Positions 1 through 8,352 are shown, counted from the stretch's first letter. The stretch: 64,000 nucleotides of DNA from an uncultured Lachnospiraceae bacterium (GCA_910577275.1 CAJTMW010000002.1:318307-382306), one strand, 5' to 3'. Made by a program: numbers and translations. The notes: generated from the letters alone by a model not told the origin.

Positions 1-756
1 ACCGTGCTGGGAACGGTGGTTGCCAGCATTATGAGCGTGCTGTCCGTATTAAATAAGGACGGATTTATCAGTATCCCTTATATTGTACAAAATAAAATCA
101 AACCGGCCTTCTCCTCCTTTGTCAATCTGGTGAAGGTGGGATACAGTGTGTTTTTCGAGCAGATTTTAATGAGGGTCGGTTTTATGATGACGGCTGTGAT
201 GGCGGCAAATCAGGGGACGGACGCCATGGCGGCTCATCAGGTGGGCATGAACATTATGGGGCTTTCTTTTTCCTTCGGGGACGGACTGCAGGCCGCCGCC
301 GTGGCGCTTATCGGACGGAGCCTTGGAGCGGGGGATAAAGAGCTGGCAAAGGAATTCGGGCGGATATGCAGAATGATGGGCGCCGTGATTGCGGTGTGTC
401 TTTCCGCAATGTATTTTTTTGGCGCCAGACCTTTGTTCTCCCTCTTTTTTGCGGAGGAGCACATTGTCGCTATCGGCGTGAATATTATGATGGTAATTAT
501 ATTTGTGGTGGTGTTCCAAATCAGTCAGGTCATTTATATGGGGTGCCTGCGGGGGGCGGGAGATACCTTTTATACGGCGGTGGCTTCCACCATCAGCGTC
601 ACAATTATCCGTACCCTGGGCTCTTATCTGGGCGGATATGTGTTCGGGCTTGGAATCGTGGGAATCTGGCTGGGGGTGCTGGCCGACCAGATTTCAAGGT
701 TTATCTTTGCAACCGTCCGTTTCAGGGCCGGGAAGTGGACGGAGATTAAGATTTAG
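1..756 (+). CDS. MATE family multidrug/cation antiporter, C-terminal part
   Basis: This is the C-terminal ~251 residues of a multidrug and toxic compound extrusion protein; the reading frame is open from base 1, so the gene begins upstream of the window. Full MATE proteins have about 450 residues and 12 membrane segments, so roughly half is present. The translated part shows alternating hydrophobic segments, a conserved loop around AAHQVG typical of the second MATE repeat, and the GRSLGAGD and GCLRGAGDT motifs. The family exports drugs or metabolites in exchange for Na+ or H+ at the cytoplasmic membrane; the substrate cannot be read from sequence. Family assignment is confident, substrate unknown. 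Confidence 0.9.
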   Translation, partial: TVLGTVVASIMSVLSVLNKDGFISIPYIVQNKIKPAFSSFVNLVKVGYSVFFEQILMRVGFMMTAVMAANQGTDAMAAHQVGMNIMGLSFSFGDGLQAAAVALIGRSLGAGDKELAKEFGRICRMMGAVIAVCLSAMYFFGARPLFSLFFAEEHIVAIGVNIMMVIIFVVVFQISQVIYMGCLRGAGDTFYTAVASTISVTIIRTLGSYLGGYVFGLGIVGIWLGVLADQISRFIFATVRFRAGKWTEIKI

Positions 757-813
757 GAATATTTATCCAGCCTTGTCCATATACTATAGAAATACTATTT
801 TCAGGAGGTAGTT

Positions 814-1050
814 ATGGCAAGAGGGCAGAGGAGGACAATCGAGGAGAAAATTGCGGAGAAGGAGGAGCTGATTGCGGCTCTTCGGACAAGGCTCAAATCG
901 GAGCAAAGCGAGCTGGACGCGCTGAACAGGGAAAAAAAGAACCGGGATTTGGACAGCCTGAATCAGCTTCTTGAATCAACAGGGCTTGACATCAGCGAAG
1001 CGTCCGATATTCTTCAGGATTATATTCAAAACCGTGCCTCCCAGTCATAA
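814..1050 (+). CDS. small charged coiled-coil protein, unknown function
   Basis: A 78-residue hypothetical protein. It starts at an ATG with a strong AGGAGG Shine-Dalgarno site seven bases upstream. Residues 8-48 are rich in Glu, Lys, Arg and Leu with heptad-like spacing (EEKIAEKEELIAAL), which predicts a coiled coil; the C-terminal 30 residues look like a short helical pair. No signal peptide or membrane segment. It sits 57 bp after the MATE gene in the same direction and may be cotranscribed with it. I do not recognise a named family. The stop codon lies in the loop of a 10-bp inverted repeat (1036-1062). Confidence 0.7.
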   Translation: MARGQRRTIEEKIAEKEELIAALRTRLKSEQSELDALNREKKNRDLDSLNQLLESTGLDISEASDILQDYIQNRASQS

Positions 1051-1058
1051 GCTGGGGG

Positions 1059-1103
1059 GCATTGCTTTAGGAAGCATTGCTTTCTTAAGCATAGCTTTTT
1101 CAA
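1059..1103 (+). repeat. three tandem imperfect 15-bp repeats
   Basis: Three head-to-tail copies of a 15-bp unit whose core is GCATTGCTTT (starting at 1059 and 1074) and GCATAGCTTT (starting at 1089). They follow directly after the stop of the small coiled-coil gene. The third unit runs into a T-rich stretch, so the array may also help end transcription, but there is no clean terminator stem. Confidence 0.6.
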
Positions 1104-1274
1104 AAAACTTTATATTTTTGATAAAAATTGTATTTTACTATGGAAATTATACCCTGATATTGTGTATAATGTTTACAGAAATACAGATACAGAAATATGT
1201 CGTCAAACGGCTGCAGGGGAAGGCAGTATCTTCCGTCCGCCGGATGGCGACAGATTGTAAGAGGGACATGAAAT

Positions 1275-2498
1275 ATGCTGGTGACATTAATTCCATTATT
1301 TGACGAAAAAATGAGCGTGCGCGCGTATTCTTTGTTTACGCGGAAAAAGAACTTTTTCCTGCTTCCAAGCCTGCTTGGCACAGGGGCGAACGACGGTGCG
1401 TCCCACATTGCCGGAGTAGAGGTGATTCAGAGCATAGGGCTTGAAACGATTTTAACCGACAAGGAAATATTTGTGCCTATCAATAATATCGCCATTTTTT
1501 CGGATGTTCTGGAGCAGAACGAAATTCCCTGCGGACAGGTGGTCCTACTTATGGATACGTCCATCGAGCCGGAGAAAATGTACATAAGCCGGCTGCAGGA
1601 ATTAAAAAAGCTGGGATATAAGCTGGCGATACGCAAGCTTGAGGTGGCGGATTTTGAGAGGTACCGCGAGATACTTCTTCTGATGGATTATATTCTGATT
1701 GACGATAAGAAGGTTGAGGTCAGAAAAGTCAGGCTTTATTTTTCAAAGGTATACCCCGGCTTAAAGGTATGCGTGGGGAATATCCAGAATCAGGAGATTT
1801 ATGACGCGCTGGTTAGGGAAGGCGGTTTTCAGCTTTATGAGGGAGAGTTCTACCGGATGCCCGTGACAAAGGGGGAAACGGAGATAACTCCTATCAAGAC
1901 AAACTATATTGAACTGCTCAATATGGTAAATGCGGACGACTTTGAGCTTACCAAAGCGGCGGATATTATCGGAAGGGATACCGCGCTTGTGATTTCCCTC
2001 CTTAAGATGGTAAACAGGATGGCGGTAAATTCCGAAATCACTTCTATCAGACATGCGGCTGCCATGCTGGGACAGCGGGAGCTGCGCAAGTGGATTAACA
2101 CGGCGCTGGCAGGAGAGCTTTATGCGGACAAACCCAATGAAATCACCAGACTCTCGCTCCTTCGTGCTAAGTTTGCGGAAAATCTGGCTCCTACGTTTTC
2201 ACTGGCGCTGCAGGCATCGGAGCTGTTCTTGATGGGACTGTTCTCGGTACTTGATTTGGCGTTCAGCGAGCCTATGGCGGATGCTCTAAAGCGGGTGAAG
2301 GTATCAAAGGAGATTGAAGACGCCCTGGTAAATGATAAAGGTATTTTTGCACCGGTGATGGAGTTCATTCATTATTATGAAAGAGCAGACTGGCAGGAAG
2401 TATCCAGGCTGATGGTGCTGAAAAACATCGATATAGAGAAAGTATATCAGGCCTATATCCAGACGTTACAATGGTATCGTGATTTGTTCTCGGAATAA
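1275..2498 (+). CDS. degenerate EAL-HDOD domain protein (YuxH type)
   Basis: A 407-residue cytoplasmic signalling protein. Residues ~1-200 have the fold pattern of an EAL cyclic-di-GMP phosphodiesterase (beta-strand blocks such as YKLAIRKLEV and DYILIDDKK) but no E-A-L signature or the usual metal-binding acidic residues, so it is probably catalytically dead. Residues ~205-400 match an HDOD domain (ADIIGRDTALVISLLKMVN, then RHAAAMLGQRELRKW). EAL-HDOD proteins are known in many bacteria as regulators without clear enzymatic activity. It is monocistronic: it has its own upstream region with a TATAAT at 1165-1170 and a hairpin after the stop. Function here is unknown. Confidence 0.85.
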   Translation: MLVTLIPLFDEKMSVRAYSLFTRKKNFFLLPSLLGTGANDGASHIAGVEVIQSIGLETILTDKEIFVPINNIAIFSDVLEQNEIPCGQVVLLMDTSIEPEKMYISRLQELKKLGYKLAIRKLEVADFERYREILLLMDYILIDDKKVEVRKVRLYFSKVYPGLKVCVGNIQNQEIYDALVREGGFQLYEGEFYRMPVTKGETEITPIKTNYIELLNMVNADDFELTKAADIIGRDTALVISLLKMVNRMAVNSEITSIRHAAAMLGQRELRKWINTALAGELYADKPNEITRLSLLRAKFAENLAPTFSLALQASELFLMGLFSVLDLAFSEPMADALKRVKVSKEIEDALVNDKGIFAPVMEFIHYYERADWQEVSRLMVLKNIDIEKVYQAYIQTLQWYRDLFSE

Positions 2499-2508
2499 AA
2501 ACAGTAAG

Positions 2509-2538
2509 CACCATGCGGAAAGAAAATTCTGCATGGTG
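2509..2538 (+). terminator. probable terminator after the EAL-HDOD gene
   Basis: A 12-bp stem (one G-T wobble) formed by 2509-2520 and 2527-2538 with a 6-base A-rich loop, 10 bases after the stop codon. The following run is TTGTTG rather than a pure T tract, so efficiency is uncertain. Confidence 0.6.
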
Positions 2539-2562
2539 TTGTTGAGTGCGGGCGAAGATAAG

Positions 2563-2619
2563 GACATGCCGCGGCTATAGTAAAAAGAGGAAAATGAGGA
2601 GACGGCCGCGGGACATGTC
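2563..2619 (+). promoter_or_regulatory. long hairpin in the leader of the sulfatase-maturase gene
   Basis: GACATG plus CCGCGG (2563-2574) can pair with CCGCGG plus CATGTC (2606-2611 and 2614-2619), giving 12 base pairs with a two-base GA bulge and a 31-base A/G-rich loop. It ends three bases before the ribosome-binding site (AGGAGGGG) of the next gene. It may influence translation or mRNA stability; no known riboswitch is recognised. Confidence 0.45.
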
Positions 2620-2637
2620 GGTCAGGAGGGGAACACA

Positions 2638-3753
2638 ATGCCGCAGATTCACGTAATGATAAAGCCGGTCTCAGGATTGTGTAATATGCGATGCCGCTAC
2701 TGCTTTTATGCGGACGAGATGGAAAAGCGGGAGCAGGCCTCCTATGGGATTATGAGCATAGAAACTCTGGAGTGCGTCATAAGGGAAATATTCAGCTTCG
2801 CGCAGGAGGGATGCACGATTGCCTTTCAGGGGGGAGAACCGACGCTGGCAGGTCTTGATTTCTACAGACAGTGTCTTGAGCTGGAGAAAAAGTACAACAC
2901 AAAAAATATAACAGTTTCCCATGCCCTGCAGACCAACGGGTATGCCCTGGACGGGCAATGGTATTCCTTTTTTGCCCGGAACCGCTTTCTTATAGGGCTG
3001 TCGATTGACGGCATTAAGGCAACGCATGACGCATACAGGAAGGATGTCCATGGGCAGGATACCTATTTCCATGTCCTTGAGAAGGCCCGGGAATTGGACA
3101 GGGCGGGAGTAGAATTCAATATTCTTACGGTGGTGAACGGAAAAACGGCCCCCGCCATACGGAAAATATATGAGAAGTACAGGAAGCTGGGATTCTCCTG
3201 GCAGCAGTATATTGCCTGTCTGGACCCCATCTACGAGAAGCCGGGGCAGCAGGAATACTCTCTGACACCTCAAATGTACGGGAGATTTCTGATTGAACTG
3301 TTTGAACTGTGGGACCTGGATTTGCGGCAGGGAAAGCAGCCGTATATCCGCCAGTTTGAAAATTATATCGGGATTCTTCTGGGGCATCTCCCGGAATCCT
3401 GCGAGCAGAGGGGAATCTGCAGCTTTCAAAATATTGTGGAAGCGGACGGAAGCGTGTACCCCTGCGATTTTTATGTGCTGGATGGTTATTGCCTTGGCAA
3501 TCTGAGGGAAGATGGCTTTACTGAAATTGAACGGAAAAGAAAGGAAAAAGGGTTTGTGGAAAGCTCTGTGAACCACACGGAGAAATGCAGAACCTGCCCG
3601 TATTTCGCGGTATGCCGCGGAGGATGCCGCAGGCACCGGGAGCAGCCGGGAAAAGAAGCGGGGGAAAATTATTTCTGCGAGTCCTACAGAATGTTTTTCG
3701 ATGCCTGTCTGCCAAGGATGAAGGAAATAGCGGCCTGCCTGAGACGATTCTGA
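2638..3753 (+). CDS. anaerobic sulfatase-maturating enzyme (radical SAM, SPASM domain)
   Basis: A 371-residue radical SAM enzyme that converts the active-site Cys (or Ser) of sulfatases to formylglycine in the cytoplasm without oxygen. The N-terminus has the 4Fe-4S cluster motif C15-x3-C19-x2-C22 (CNMRCRYC), then FQGGEPTLAG and SIDG motifs. The C-terminal part has the auxiliary-cluster (SPASM) cysteines, including ICSF, VYPCDFY, EKCRTCPYFAVCRGGCRRH and YFCESY. Length and motif order fit the anSME family well. Both sulfatases in this window have Cys at the modified position, so they are its obvious clients. It is preceded by a strong AGGAGGGG site and followed by a terminator, so it is transcribed apart from the importer operon. 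Confidence 0.93.
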   Translation: MPQIHVMIKPVSGLCNMRCRYCFYADEMEKREQASYGIMSIETLECVIREIFSFAQEGCTIAFQGGEPTLAGLDFYRQCLELEKKYNTKNITVSHALQTNGYALDGQWYSFFARNRFLIGLSIDGIKATHDAYRKDVHGQDTYFHVLEKARELDRAGVEFNILTVVNGKTAPAIRKIYEKYRKLGFSWQQYIACLDPIYEKPGQQEYSLTPQMYGRFLIELFELWDLDLRQGKQPYIRQFENYIGILLGHLPESCEQRGICSFQNIVEADGSVYPCDFYVLDGYCLGNLREDGFTEIERKRKEKGFVESSVNHTEKCRTCPYFAVCRGGCRRHREQPGKEAGENYFCESYRMFFDACLPRMKEIAACLRRF

Positions 3754-3777
3754 AAGCTGGCCGATATAACAGATATG

Positions 3778-3808
3778 AAAAATCCCGACTGCCCGGCCGG
3801 GATTTTTT
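3778..3808 (+). terminator. rho-independent terminator after the sulfatase maturase
   Basis: Stem AAAATCCCG (3779-3787) with CGGGATTTT (3798-3806) and a short GC-rich loop, continuing into a T run (TTTTTT). It separates the maturase from the importer operon. Confidence 0.85.
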
Positions 3809-3837
3809 GTTGTATTCAGAGAGAAAAAGTATACAAC

Positions 3838-3941
3838 ATATACAAAAAGTAACAGAAAATTAAAAAAGTATATTTCAAAAGAGACAAAAATAAGAATGCC
3901 GAAAAAAGGAAATCCTAATCAGAAAATTGTAGATTCAAAAG
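3838..3941 (+). promoter_or_regulatory. 104-bp regulatory element, copy 1 (importer operon)
   Basis: This block aligns without gaps to 16985-17088 in front of the TauE/SafE gene, with 78 of 104 positions identical by my count. The first 20 bases are identical. Shared substructure includes flanking ATATAC and GTATAT, two AAAAAGTA direct repeats 19 bp apart, and a pair of ten-base direct repeats (TAATCAGAAA at 3916-3925 and GATTCAAAAG at 3932-3941) separated by six bases. The pattern of paired direct repeats next to a weak promoter fits binding by an AraC-type activator; the YesN-like regulator at 13472-15088 is the natural candidate. That assignment is inference. Confidence 0.7.
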
Positions 3942-3962
3942 GGGGAGGTCTTTTGATAAATT
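3934..3962 (+). promoter_or_regulatory. candidate activator-dependent promoter of the importer operon
   Basis: TTCAAA (3934-3939), 17-bp spacer, TAAATT (3957-3962). Both hexamers are weak, and the -35 overlaps the distal direct repeat of the conserved element. The same layout (TTCAGA, 17 bp, TAAACT) occurs at the exporter gene, which supports it. Confidence 0.5.
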
Positions 3963-4007
3963 AAATACAACAAGTTATTGAAAAGTTCGAGACAGGAGGA
4001 ATTTATC

Positions 4008-5369
4008 ATGAAAAGAAGAAAAATTATCGGGTTGCTGATGGCGGGAGCTATGGTATTCGGTACGCTGACAGCCTGTGGGAACACAGCTTCACAGGGCGGG
4101 GAAAGCACGGATGGAGCGGAGCAGACCGCACAGACAGACAAGGCTTCGGAAGCGGAAGGCGGGAGCAAAGCGCCGGAGGGCGTGCAGGAATTATCCGTAA
4201 CCACATGGGACAATGAATCCAGCCCGCAGTTCCAGGCAATTATCGACGCTTACGAGGAAAAGAACCCGGACGTGAAGATTAAGATTATCGACACATCGGC
4301 AGACGAGTACAACAACTCTCTGGGAATCAGCCTCTCTGCGGCGCAGCCTGACCCGGACGTGATTTGGGTCAAGGATATGGGCTCCATGCTTCAAATGGCA
4401 GACAAGGAGCAGCTTCTTCCCATCGATGATTTTATTGCAGGGGACAGCCTTGATTTGTCCATCTATAAGGGAGCGGCGGAACAGCTGATGTACAATGGAA
4501 AATCCTATGCCCTTCCCTACAGAAATGACTGGTATGTTCTTTATTACAATAAGGATTTGTTTGACGCAGCCGGTGTGGAGTATCCCTCCAACGACATGAC
4601 ATGGGATGAATATTACGAGCTGGCCGCTAAAATGACAAGCGGAGAAGGAAGCAGCAAGGTGTACGGCTCCCACAATCATACGTGGCAGGCGCTGGTGACA
4701 AACTGGGCGGTTCAGGACGGAAAGCATACGGTTGTGGAGAAGGATTACGGCTTTATGAAATCCTGGTATGAGGAAGGTCTTGCCCTTCAGGACAACGGTT
4801 ACATACAGGACTATTCCACTTTAAAGACGGCAAACATCCACTATTCGTCGGTATTCAAAAACCAGCAATGCGCAATGATGCCCATGGGAACCTGGTTTAT
4901 CGCAACCATGATGCAGTCCCAGGAGGAAGGGGAAACCGACTTTAACTGGGGAATTGCAACGATTCCGCATCCGAAGGACACGGAAGCAGGCTACACCGTA
5001 GGCGCCCTTACCCCTATCGCTATCAGCGCCTACACGGATAAGGCGGATTTGGCGTGGGATTTTGTGAAATTTGCATCCTCCGAGGAGGCGGCGGAAATCC
5101 TTGCAAAGCAGGGCGTATTTACAGGGATTCCCTCAGAGGCTGCCTTCCAGACGATTGCGGCTGCCGAGCGCTTCCCCGAAGGCGAAAGCAATGTCGAGGC
5201 GCTTAATTATACCCACTATTCCTTTGACCGTCCTTTAGACCCTCAGATTGAAGAGATTCGTACGGTAATGAATGAGGTGCATGAGATGATTATGATTCAC
5301 TCCTACAGTGTGGACGACGGAATTGCGGAGCTGACAGAAAGAGTTGCGGAGATTAAGGGCTGGAATTAA
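4008..5369 (+). CDS. ABC sugar transporter, extracellular solute-binding lipoprotein
   Basis: A 453-residue family 1 solute-binding protein that captures an oligosaccharide outside the cell and passes it to the two permeases that follow. The chosen ATG has an AGGAGG site; the frame is open further upstream but without a good start. Residues 1-22 are a lipoprotein signal peptide ending in the lipobox L-T-A-C23, followed by a Ser/Glu/Ala-rich linker. The mature part shows typical motifs such as LSVTTWDNESSPQF near its start and ALPYRNDWYVLYYNKDLFDA. First gene of the operon that also encodes GH88 and sulfatase, which suggests sulfated unsaturated uronic-acid oligosaccharides as ligand. Substrate is inferred from neighbours only. 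Confidence 0.93.
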   Translation: MKRRKIIGLLMAGAMVFGTLTACGNTASQGGESTDGAEQTAQTDKASEAEGGSKAPEGVQELSVTTWDNESSPQFQAIIDAYEEKNPDVKIKIIDTSADEYNNSLGISLSAAQPDPDVIWVKDMGSMLQMADKEQLLPIDDFIAGDSLDLSIYKGAAEQLMYNGKSYALPYRNDWYVLYYNKDLFDAAGVEYPSNDMTWDEYYELAAKMTSGEGSSKVYGSHNHTWQALVTNWAVQDGKHTVVEKDYGFMKSWYEEGLALQDNGYIQDYSTLKTANIHYSSVFKNQQCAMMPMGTWFIATMMQSQEEGETDFNWGIATIPHPKDTEAGYTVGALTPIAISAYTDKADLAWDFVKFASSEEAAEILAKQGVFTGIPSEAAFQTIAAAERFPEGESNVEALNYTHYSFDRPLDPQIEEIRTVMNEVHEMIMIHSYSVDDGIAELTERVAEIKGWN

Positions 5370-5380
5370 ACCAGCCCCTT
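5355..5380 (+). other. intercistronic hairpin after the binding-protein gene
   Basis: GGGCTGG (5357-5363) pairs perfectly with CCAGCCC (5371-5377); the stop codon lies in the loop and no T tract follows. Such hairpins commonly protect the abundant binding-protein mRNA segment or reduce read-through into the permease genes. Confidence 0.6.
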
Positions 5381-5397
5381 TCATGGAGGGCATGCAT

Positions 5398-6315
5398 ATG
5401 GACAGCAGGAAAATAATTCATCTCACTTCCGGCCAGAAAAGAAAGCTTCGCAGCAATGTGACGGGGTTTGCCTTTATCCTCCCCAATTTAATCGGCTATA
5501 CGGTATTTGTATTCGTACCGGTTATTTTTTCCTTTGTGCTGAGCGTCATGAGCTGGGACGGCTCTAAAAAGCCCATGGAGTTTGTGGGATTGGCTAATTT
5601 TGCGGATATTTTCGGAGACAAAATATTCAGAGGCACGCTGGTACATACGGTCAGCTACGCATTGATGACGGTTATTCCGACGCTGATACTGGCGCTTTTG
5701 CTTGCGGTGCTTTTAAACAACAAGTTAAGAGGGGTGGCAATTTTCAGAACCGCCTTTTACTTTCCGTACATTGCCTCTATCGTTGCGGTAGGCGCTGTTT
5801 GGAATATGCTGTTTCAGCCGGACTTCGGGCCCGTCAACGAAATCCTTAAGTTTATCGGCATCAGCAATCCCCCCAGATGGGTGGTGGATAAGGACTGGGC
5901 CATGATAGCCGTTTCCATTGTAAGCGTATGGAAATACATGGGGTATTACATGATTGTATACCTGGCGGCGCTGCAGGGAATATCCAATTCTTTATACGAG
6001 GCGGCAAGCATAGACGGGGCCAACGGATGGCAGAAGCTCTGGCACATTACGGTGCCCATGCTGACGCCGACCACATTTTTCGTAATGATAATGCTGACGA
6101 TTCAGTGCTTTAAGGTCTTTGACCTGGTTTATGTAATGACGGGAGGCGGCCCCGGGAACGCCACCAAGACGCTGGTCAACTATATTTATGAGAAAGCCTT
6201 TACCAGCTGGGAGTTCGGTCCTGCCAGCGCGGGGGCAATCGTTCTGTTTGTAATTGTTCTGGTTATCACTTTGCTCCAGTTCCGCGGAGAAAAGAAATGG
6301 TTCAAAGACTTATAG
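5398..6315 (+). CDS. ABC sugar transporter permease (MalF/UgpA type)
   Basis: A 305-residue inner-membrane permease of the carbohydrate uptake 1 family. The start is the ATG at 5398, preceded by GGAGGG; earlier in-frame codons lack a ribosome site. Hydrophobic segments begin near residue 20 (FAFILPNLIGYTVFVFVPVI) and six membrane spans are predicted. The cytoplasmic EAA loop that contacts the ATPase is present as YEAASIDGANGWQKLWHITVP. It pairs with the next gene to form the channel. No ATPase gene lies in the operon, as is common in Firmicutes that use one shared MsmX-like ATPase encoded elsewhere. Confidence 0.92.
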   Translation: MDSRKIIHLTSGQKRKLRSNVTGFAFILPNLIGYTVFVFVPVIFSFVLSVMSWDGSKKPMEFVGLANFADIFGDKIFRGTLVHTVSYALMTVIPTLILALLLAVLLNNKLRGVAIFRTAFYFPYIASIVAVGAVWNMLFQPDFGPVNEILKFIGISNPPRWVVDKDWAMIAVSIVSVWKYMGYYMIVYLAALQGISNSLYEAASIDGANGWQKLWHITVPMLTPTTFFVMIMLTIQCFKVFDLVYVMTGGGPGNATKTLVNYIYEKAFTSWEFGPASAGAIVLFVIVLVITLLQFRGEKKWFKDL

Positions 6316-6327
6316 GAGGGGAAGGTA

Positions 6328-7155
6328 ATGAATACAAAGAGAAAAGTGACAAAAATAATCCTGTATGTTCTTTTGATTTGCCTGTCGGTGGCGATGCTGA
6401 TTCCCTTTTACTGGATGGTAATCTCGTCTTTGAAGATGAATAAGGACGTATTTTCCATACCCATGCGGTGGTGGCCGGAAACGCTGCACCCGGAAAATTA
6501 CAGGGTCATCTGGGAAAAGCTTCCTCTGGTTACCTTCTTTAAAAACACCGCCAAGCTGACCCTGATTACCACAGCCATTCAGCTGTGTACCAGCTGCTTT
6601 GCCGCATATGGATTTACAAAGTGTAAATTTGTGGGAAGAGATACGATTTTCCTCATGTACGTCACTACCATAGCGGTTCCCTGGCAGGTATATATGGTTC
6701 CGCAGTTTATCCTTGTCTCCAAAATGGGACTCAACGATACCCATATCGGACTGATACTGATGCAGGCGTTCTCGGCCTTCGGCGTATTTCTGATGAGGCA
6801 GTTTTATATCAGCATTCCCGACGAACTGTGCGAGGCGGCAAGAATCGACGGACTCAATGAGTTCGGTATTTTCAGAAAAATTGTTTTTCCGCTGGGGAAA
6901 CCGGCGATGGCGACGTTAACCATCTTTACCTTCACCAATGTGTGGAATGACTTTATGGGCCCGCTTATCTATTTGAAGACCAAAGAACTTAAGACGGTAC
7001 AGCTTGGTATCAGAATGTTTATTTCTCAGTACGGAGCGGATTACGCATGGATTATGGCCGCCTCCGTATGCTCCCTGATACCTATTGTGATAGTATTTTT
7101 AAGCTGCCAGCGGTTCTTTGTGGAAGGCGTGGCTGCCAGCGGCATCAAGGGATAG
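6328..7155 (+). CDS. ABC sugar transporter permease (MalG/UgpE type)
   Basis: A 275-residue partner permease. It begins 12 bp after the first permease with a GGAGGGGAAGG ribosome site. The N-terminal span (IILYVLLICLSVAMLIPFYW) and the signature loop CEAARIDGLNEFGIFRKIVFP (EAA motif) are clear, as is the WNDFMGPLIYL stretch typical of MalG-type permeases. It acts with the upstream permease, the lipoprotein and an ATPase encoded elsewhere. The family is certain; the imported sugar is inferred from neighbouring GH88 and sulfatase genes. Confidence 0.92.
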   Translation: MNTKRKVTKIILYVLLICLSVAMLIPFYWMVISSLKMNKDVFSIPMRWWPETLHPENYRVIWEKLPLVTFFKNTAKLTLITTAIQLCTSCFAAYGFTKCKFVGRDTIFLMYVTTIAVPWQVYMVPQFILVSKMGLNDTHIGLILMQAFSAFGVFLMRQFYISIPDELCEAARIDGLNEFGIFRKIVFPLGKPAMATLTIFTFTNVWNDFMGPLIYLKTKELKTVQLGIRMFISQYGADYAWIMAASVCSLIPIVIVFLSCQRFFVEGVAASGIKG

Positions 7156-7173
7156 AAAGGAACAGGGAAGATT

Positions 7174-8352
7174 ATGGCTCAGACTTTTGAAACGATTATG
7201 AAATACCCGGCAGCGGACGAAAAGCTGGCCGGAAAAGCGCTGGAAGCTGCCGCGGGGATTGCCCGGGAAGATTTGGCAAGATTCACGGATTGCTTTCCGT
7301 CCTCCAACAGTATCAACGGTTTTTATGAGGCCACGGAAAATGTGGAGTGGACCACGGGGTTTTGGACGGGAGTCCTCTGGCTGGCCTATGAATATACGAA
7401 GGACAATATATTCAGGGAAGCGGCGCAGATACAGGTGGAAAGCTTCTATGAGAGGATAAAGAATAAGATTGATGTGAATCATCACGACATGGGTTTTCTG
7501 TTCAGCCTTTCCTGTGTGGCCTCGTATAAGCTGACGGGAAACGGGAGAGCCAGAGAGGCGGCGCTGATGGCGGCGGAGAACTTGGCGGGGCGGTATCGGG
7601 AAAAAGGAAGCTTTCTCCAGGCCTGGGGCAATGTGGGCGAGGCTTCCGAGTACAGGCTGATTATTGACTGTCTTTTAAACCTCCCTATTTTGTACTGGGC
7701 AAGCGAGACGACAGGAGAGGCACGTTATGCCAAAATGGCGGAAAATCATATCAGAACCGCAATGAAATGCATCCTGAGGGAGGATGATTCCACGTACCAT
7801 ACCTATTTTATCGACAGGGAGACGGGAAACCCGGCCTACGGCGTGACTCATCAGGGGAACAGGAACAATTCCGCGTGGGCCAGAGGGCAGGCCTGGGGAA
7901 TTTATGGAATAGCGTTAAGCTTCCACTATCTTAAGGACGAATCCTATATCCGGCTGTTTGAGAGGGTGACGGACTTCTTTCTCCGCCATCTACCGGAGGA
8001 TTTGATTCCTTACTGGGATTTTGATTTTGATACGGGAAGTACGGAGCCGAGGGATTCCTCCGCAGCGGCGATTGCGGTGTGCGGAATGCTGGAAATGTCA
8101 AAATATCTGGATAAGGAGCGGGCGGAGAAATATACGGAGGCGGCGAAAAGAATCCTGTACGCCCTGATTGAAAAATGCGGCAACAGGGATATCGCGCAGT
8201 CTGACGGTCTCCTCCTTCACGGAACCTATGCGAGAGGGTCCGAGGAAAACACCTGTAAGAACCGGGGCGTGGACGAATGCAATACCTGGGGGGATTACTT
8301 CTATATGGAGGCTTTGACAAGGGTTGTTTCGGACTGGAAGATGTACTGGTAG
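7174..8352 (+). CDS. GH88 unsaturated glucuronyl hydrolase
   Basis: A 392-residue glycoside hydrolase family 88 enzyme. The family removes the 4,5-unsaturated uronic acid left by polysaccharide lyases at the non-reducing end of glycosaminoglycan, gellan or similar oligosaccharides, acting by hydration of the vinyl ether. No signal peptide, so it works in the cytoplasm on imported oligosaccharides. Two key aspartates are visible: D105 in NHHDMGF and D165 in IIDCLLNLPILYW. The C-terminal GVDECN-WGDYFYMEAL block is also typical. It lies between permeases and a sulfatase in one operon, which points to sulfated unsaturated disaccharides (chondroitin, dermatan or heparan type). Exact linkage preference cannot be told. 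Confidence 0.92.
   Translation: MAQTFETIMKYPAADEKLAGKALEAAAGIAREDLARFTDCFPSSNSINGFYEATENVEWTTGFWTGVLWLAYEYTKDNIFREAAQIQVESFYERIKNKIDVNHHDMGFLFSLSCVASYKLTGNGRAREAALMAAENLAGRYREKGSFLQAWGNVGEASEYRLIIDCLLNLPILYWASETTGEARYAKMAENHIRTAMKCILREDDSTYHTYFIDRETGNPAYGVTHQGNRNNSAWARGQAWGIYGIALSFHYLKDESYIRLFERVTDFFLRHLPEDLIPYWDFDFDTGSTEPRDSSAAAIAVCGMLEMSKYLDKERAEKYTEAAKRILYALIEKCGNRDIAQSDGLLLHGTYARGSEENTCKNRGVDECNTWGDYFYMEALTRVVSDWKMYW

Noticed and set aside
2671..3636. Long minus-strand open frame opposite the sulfatase maturase
   Set aside because: It is a shadow of the plus-strand gene: no ribosome site, no recognisable motif, and the plus-strand translation is a clear radical SAM protein.
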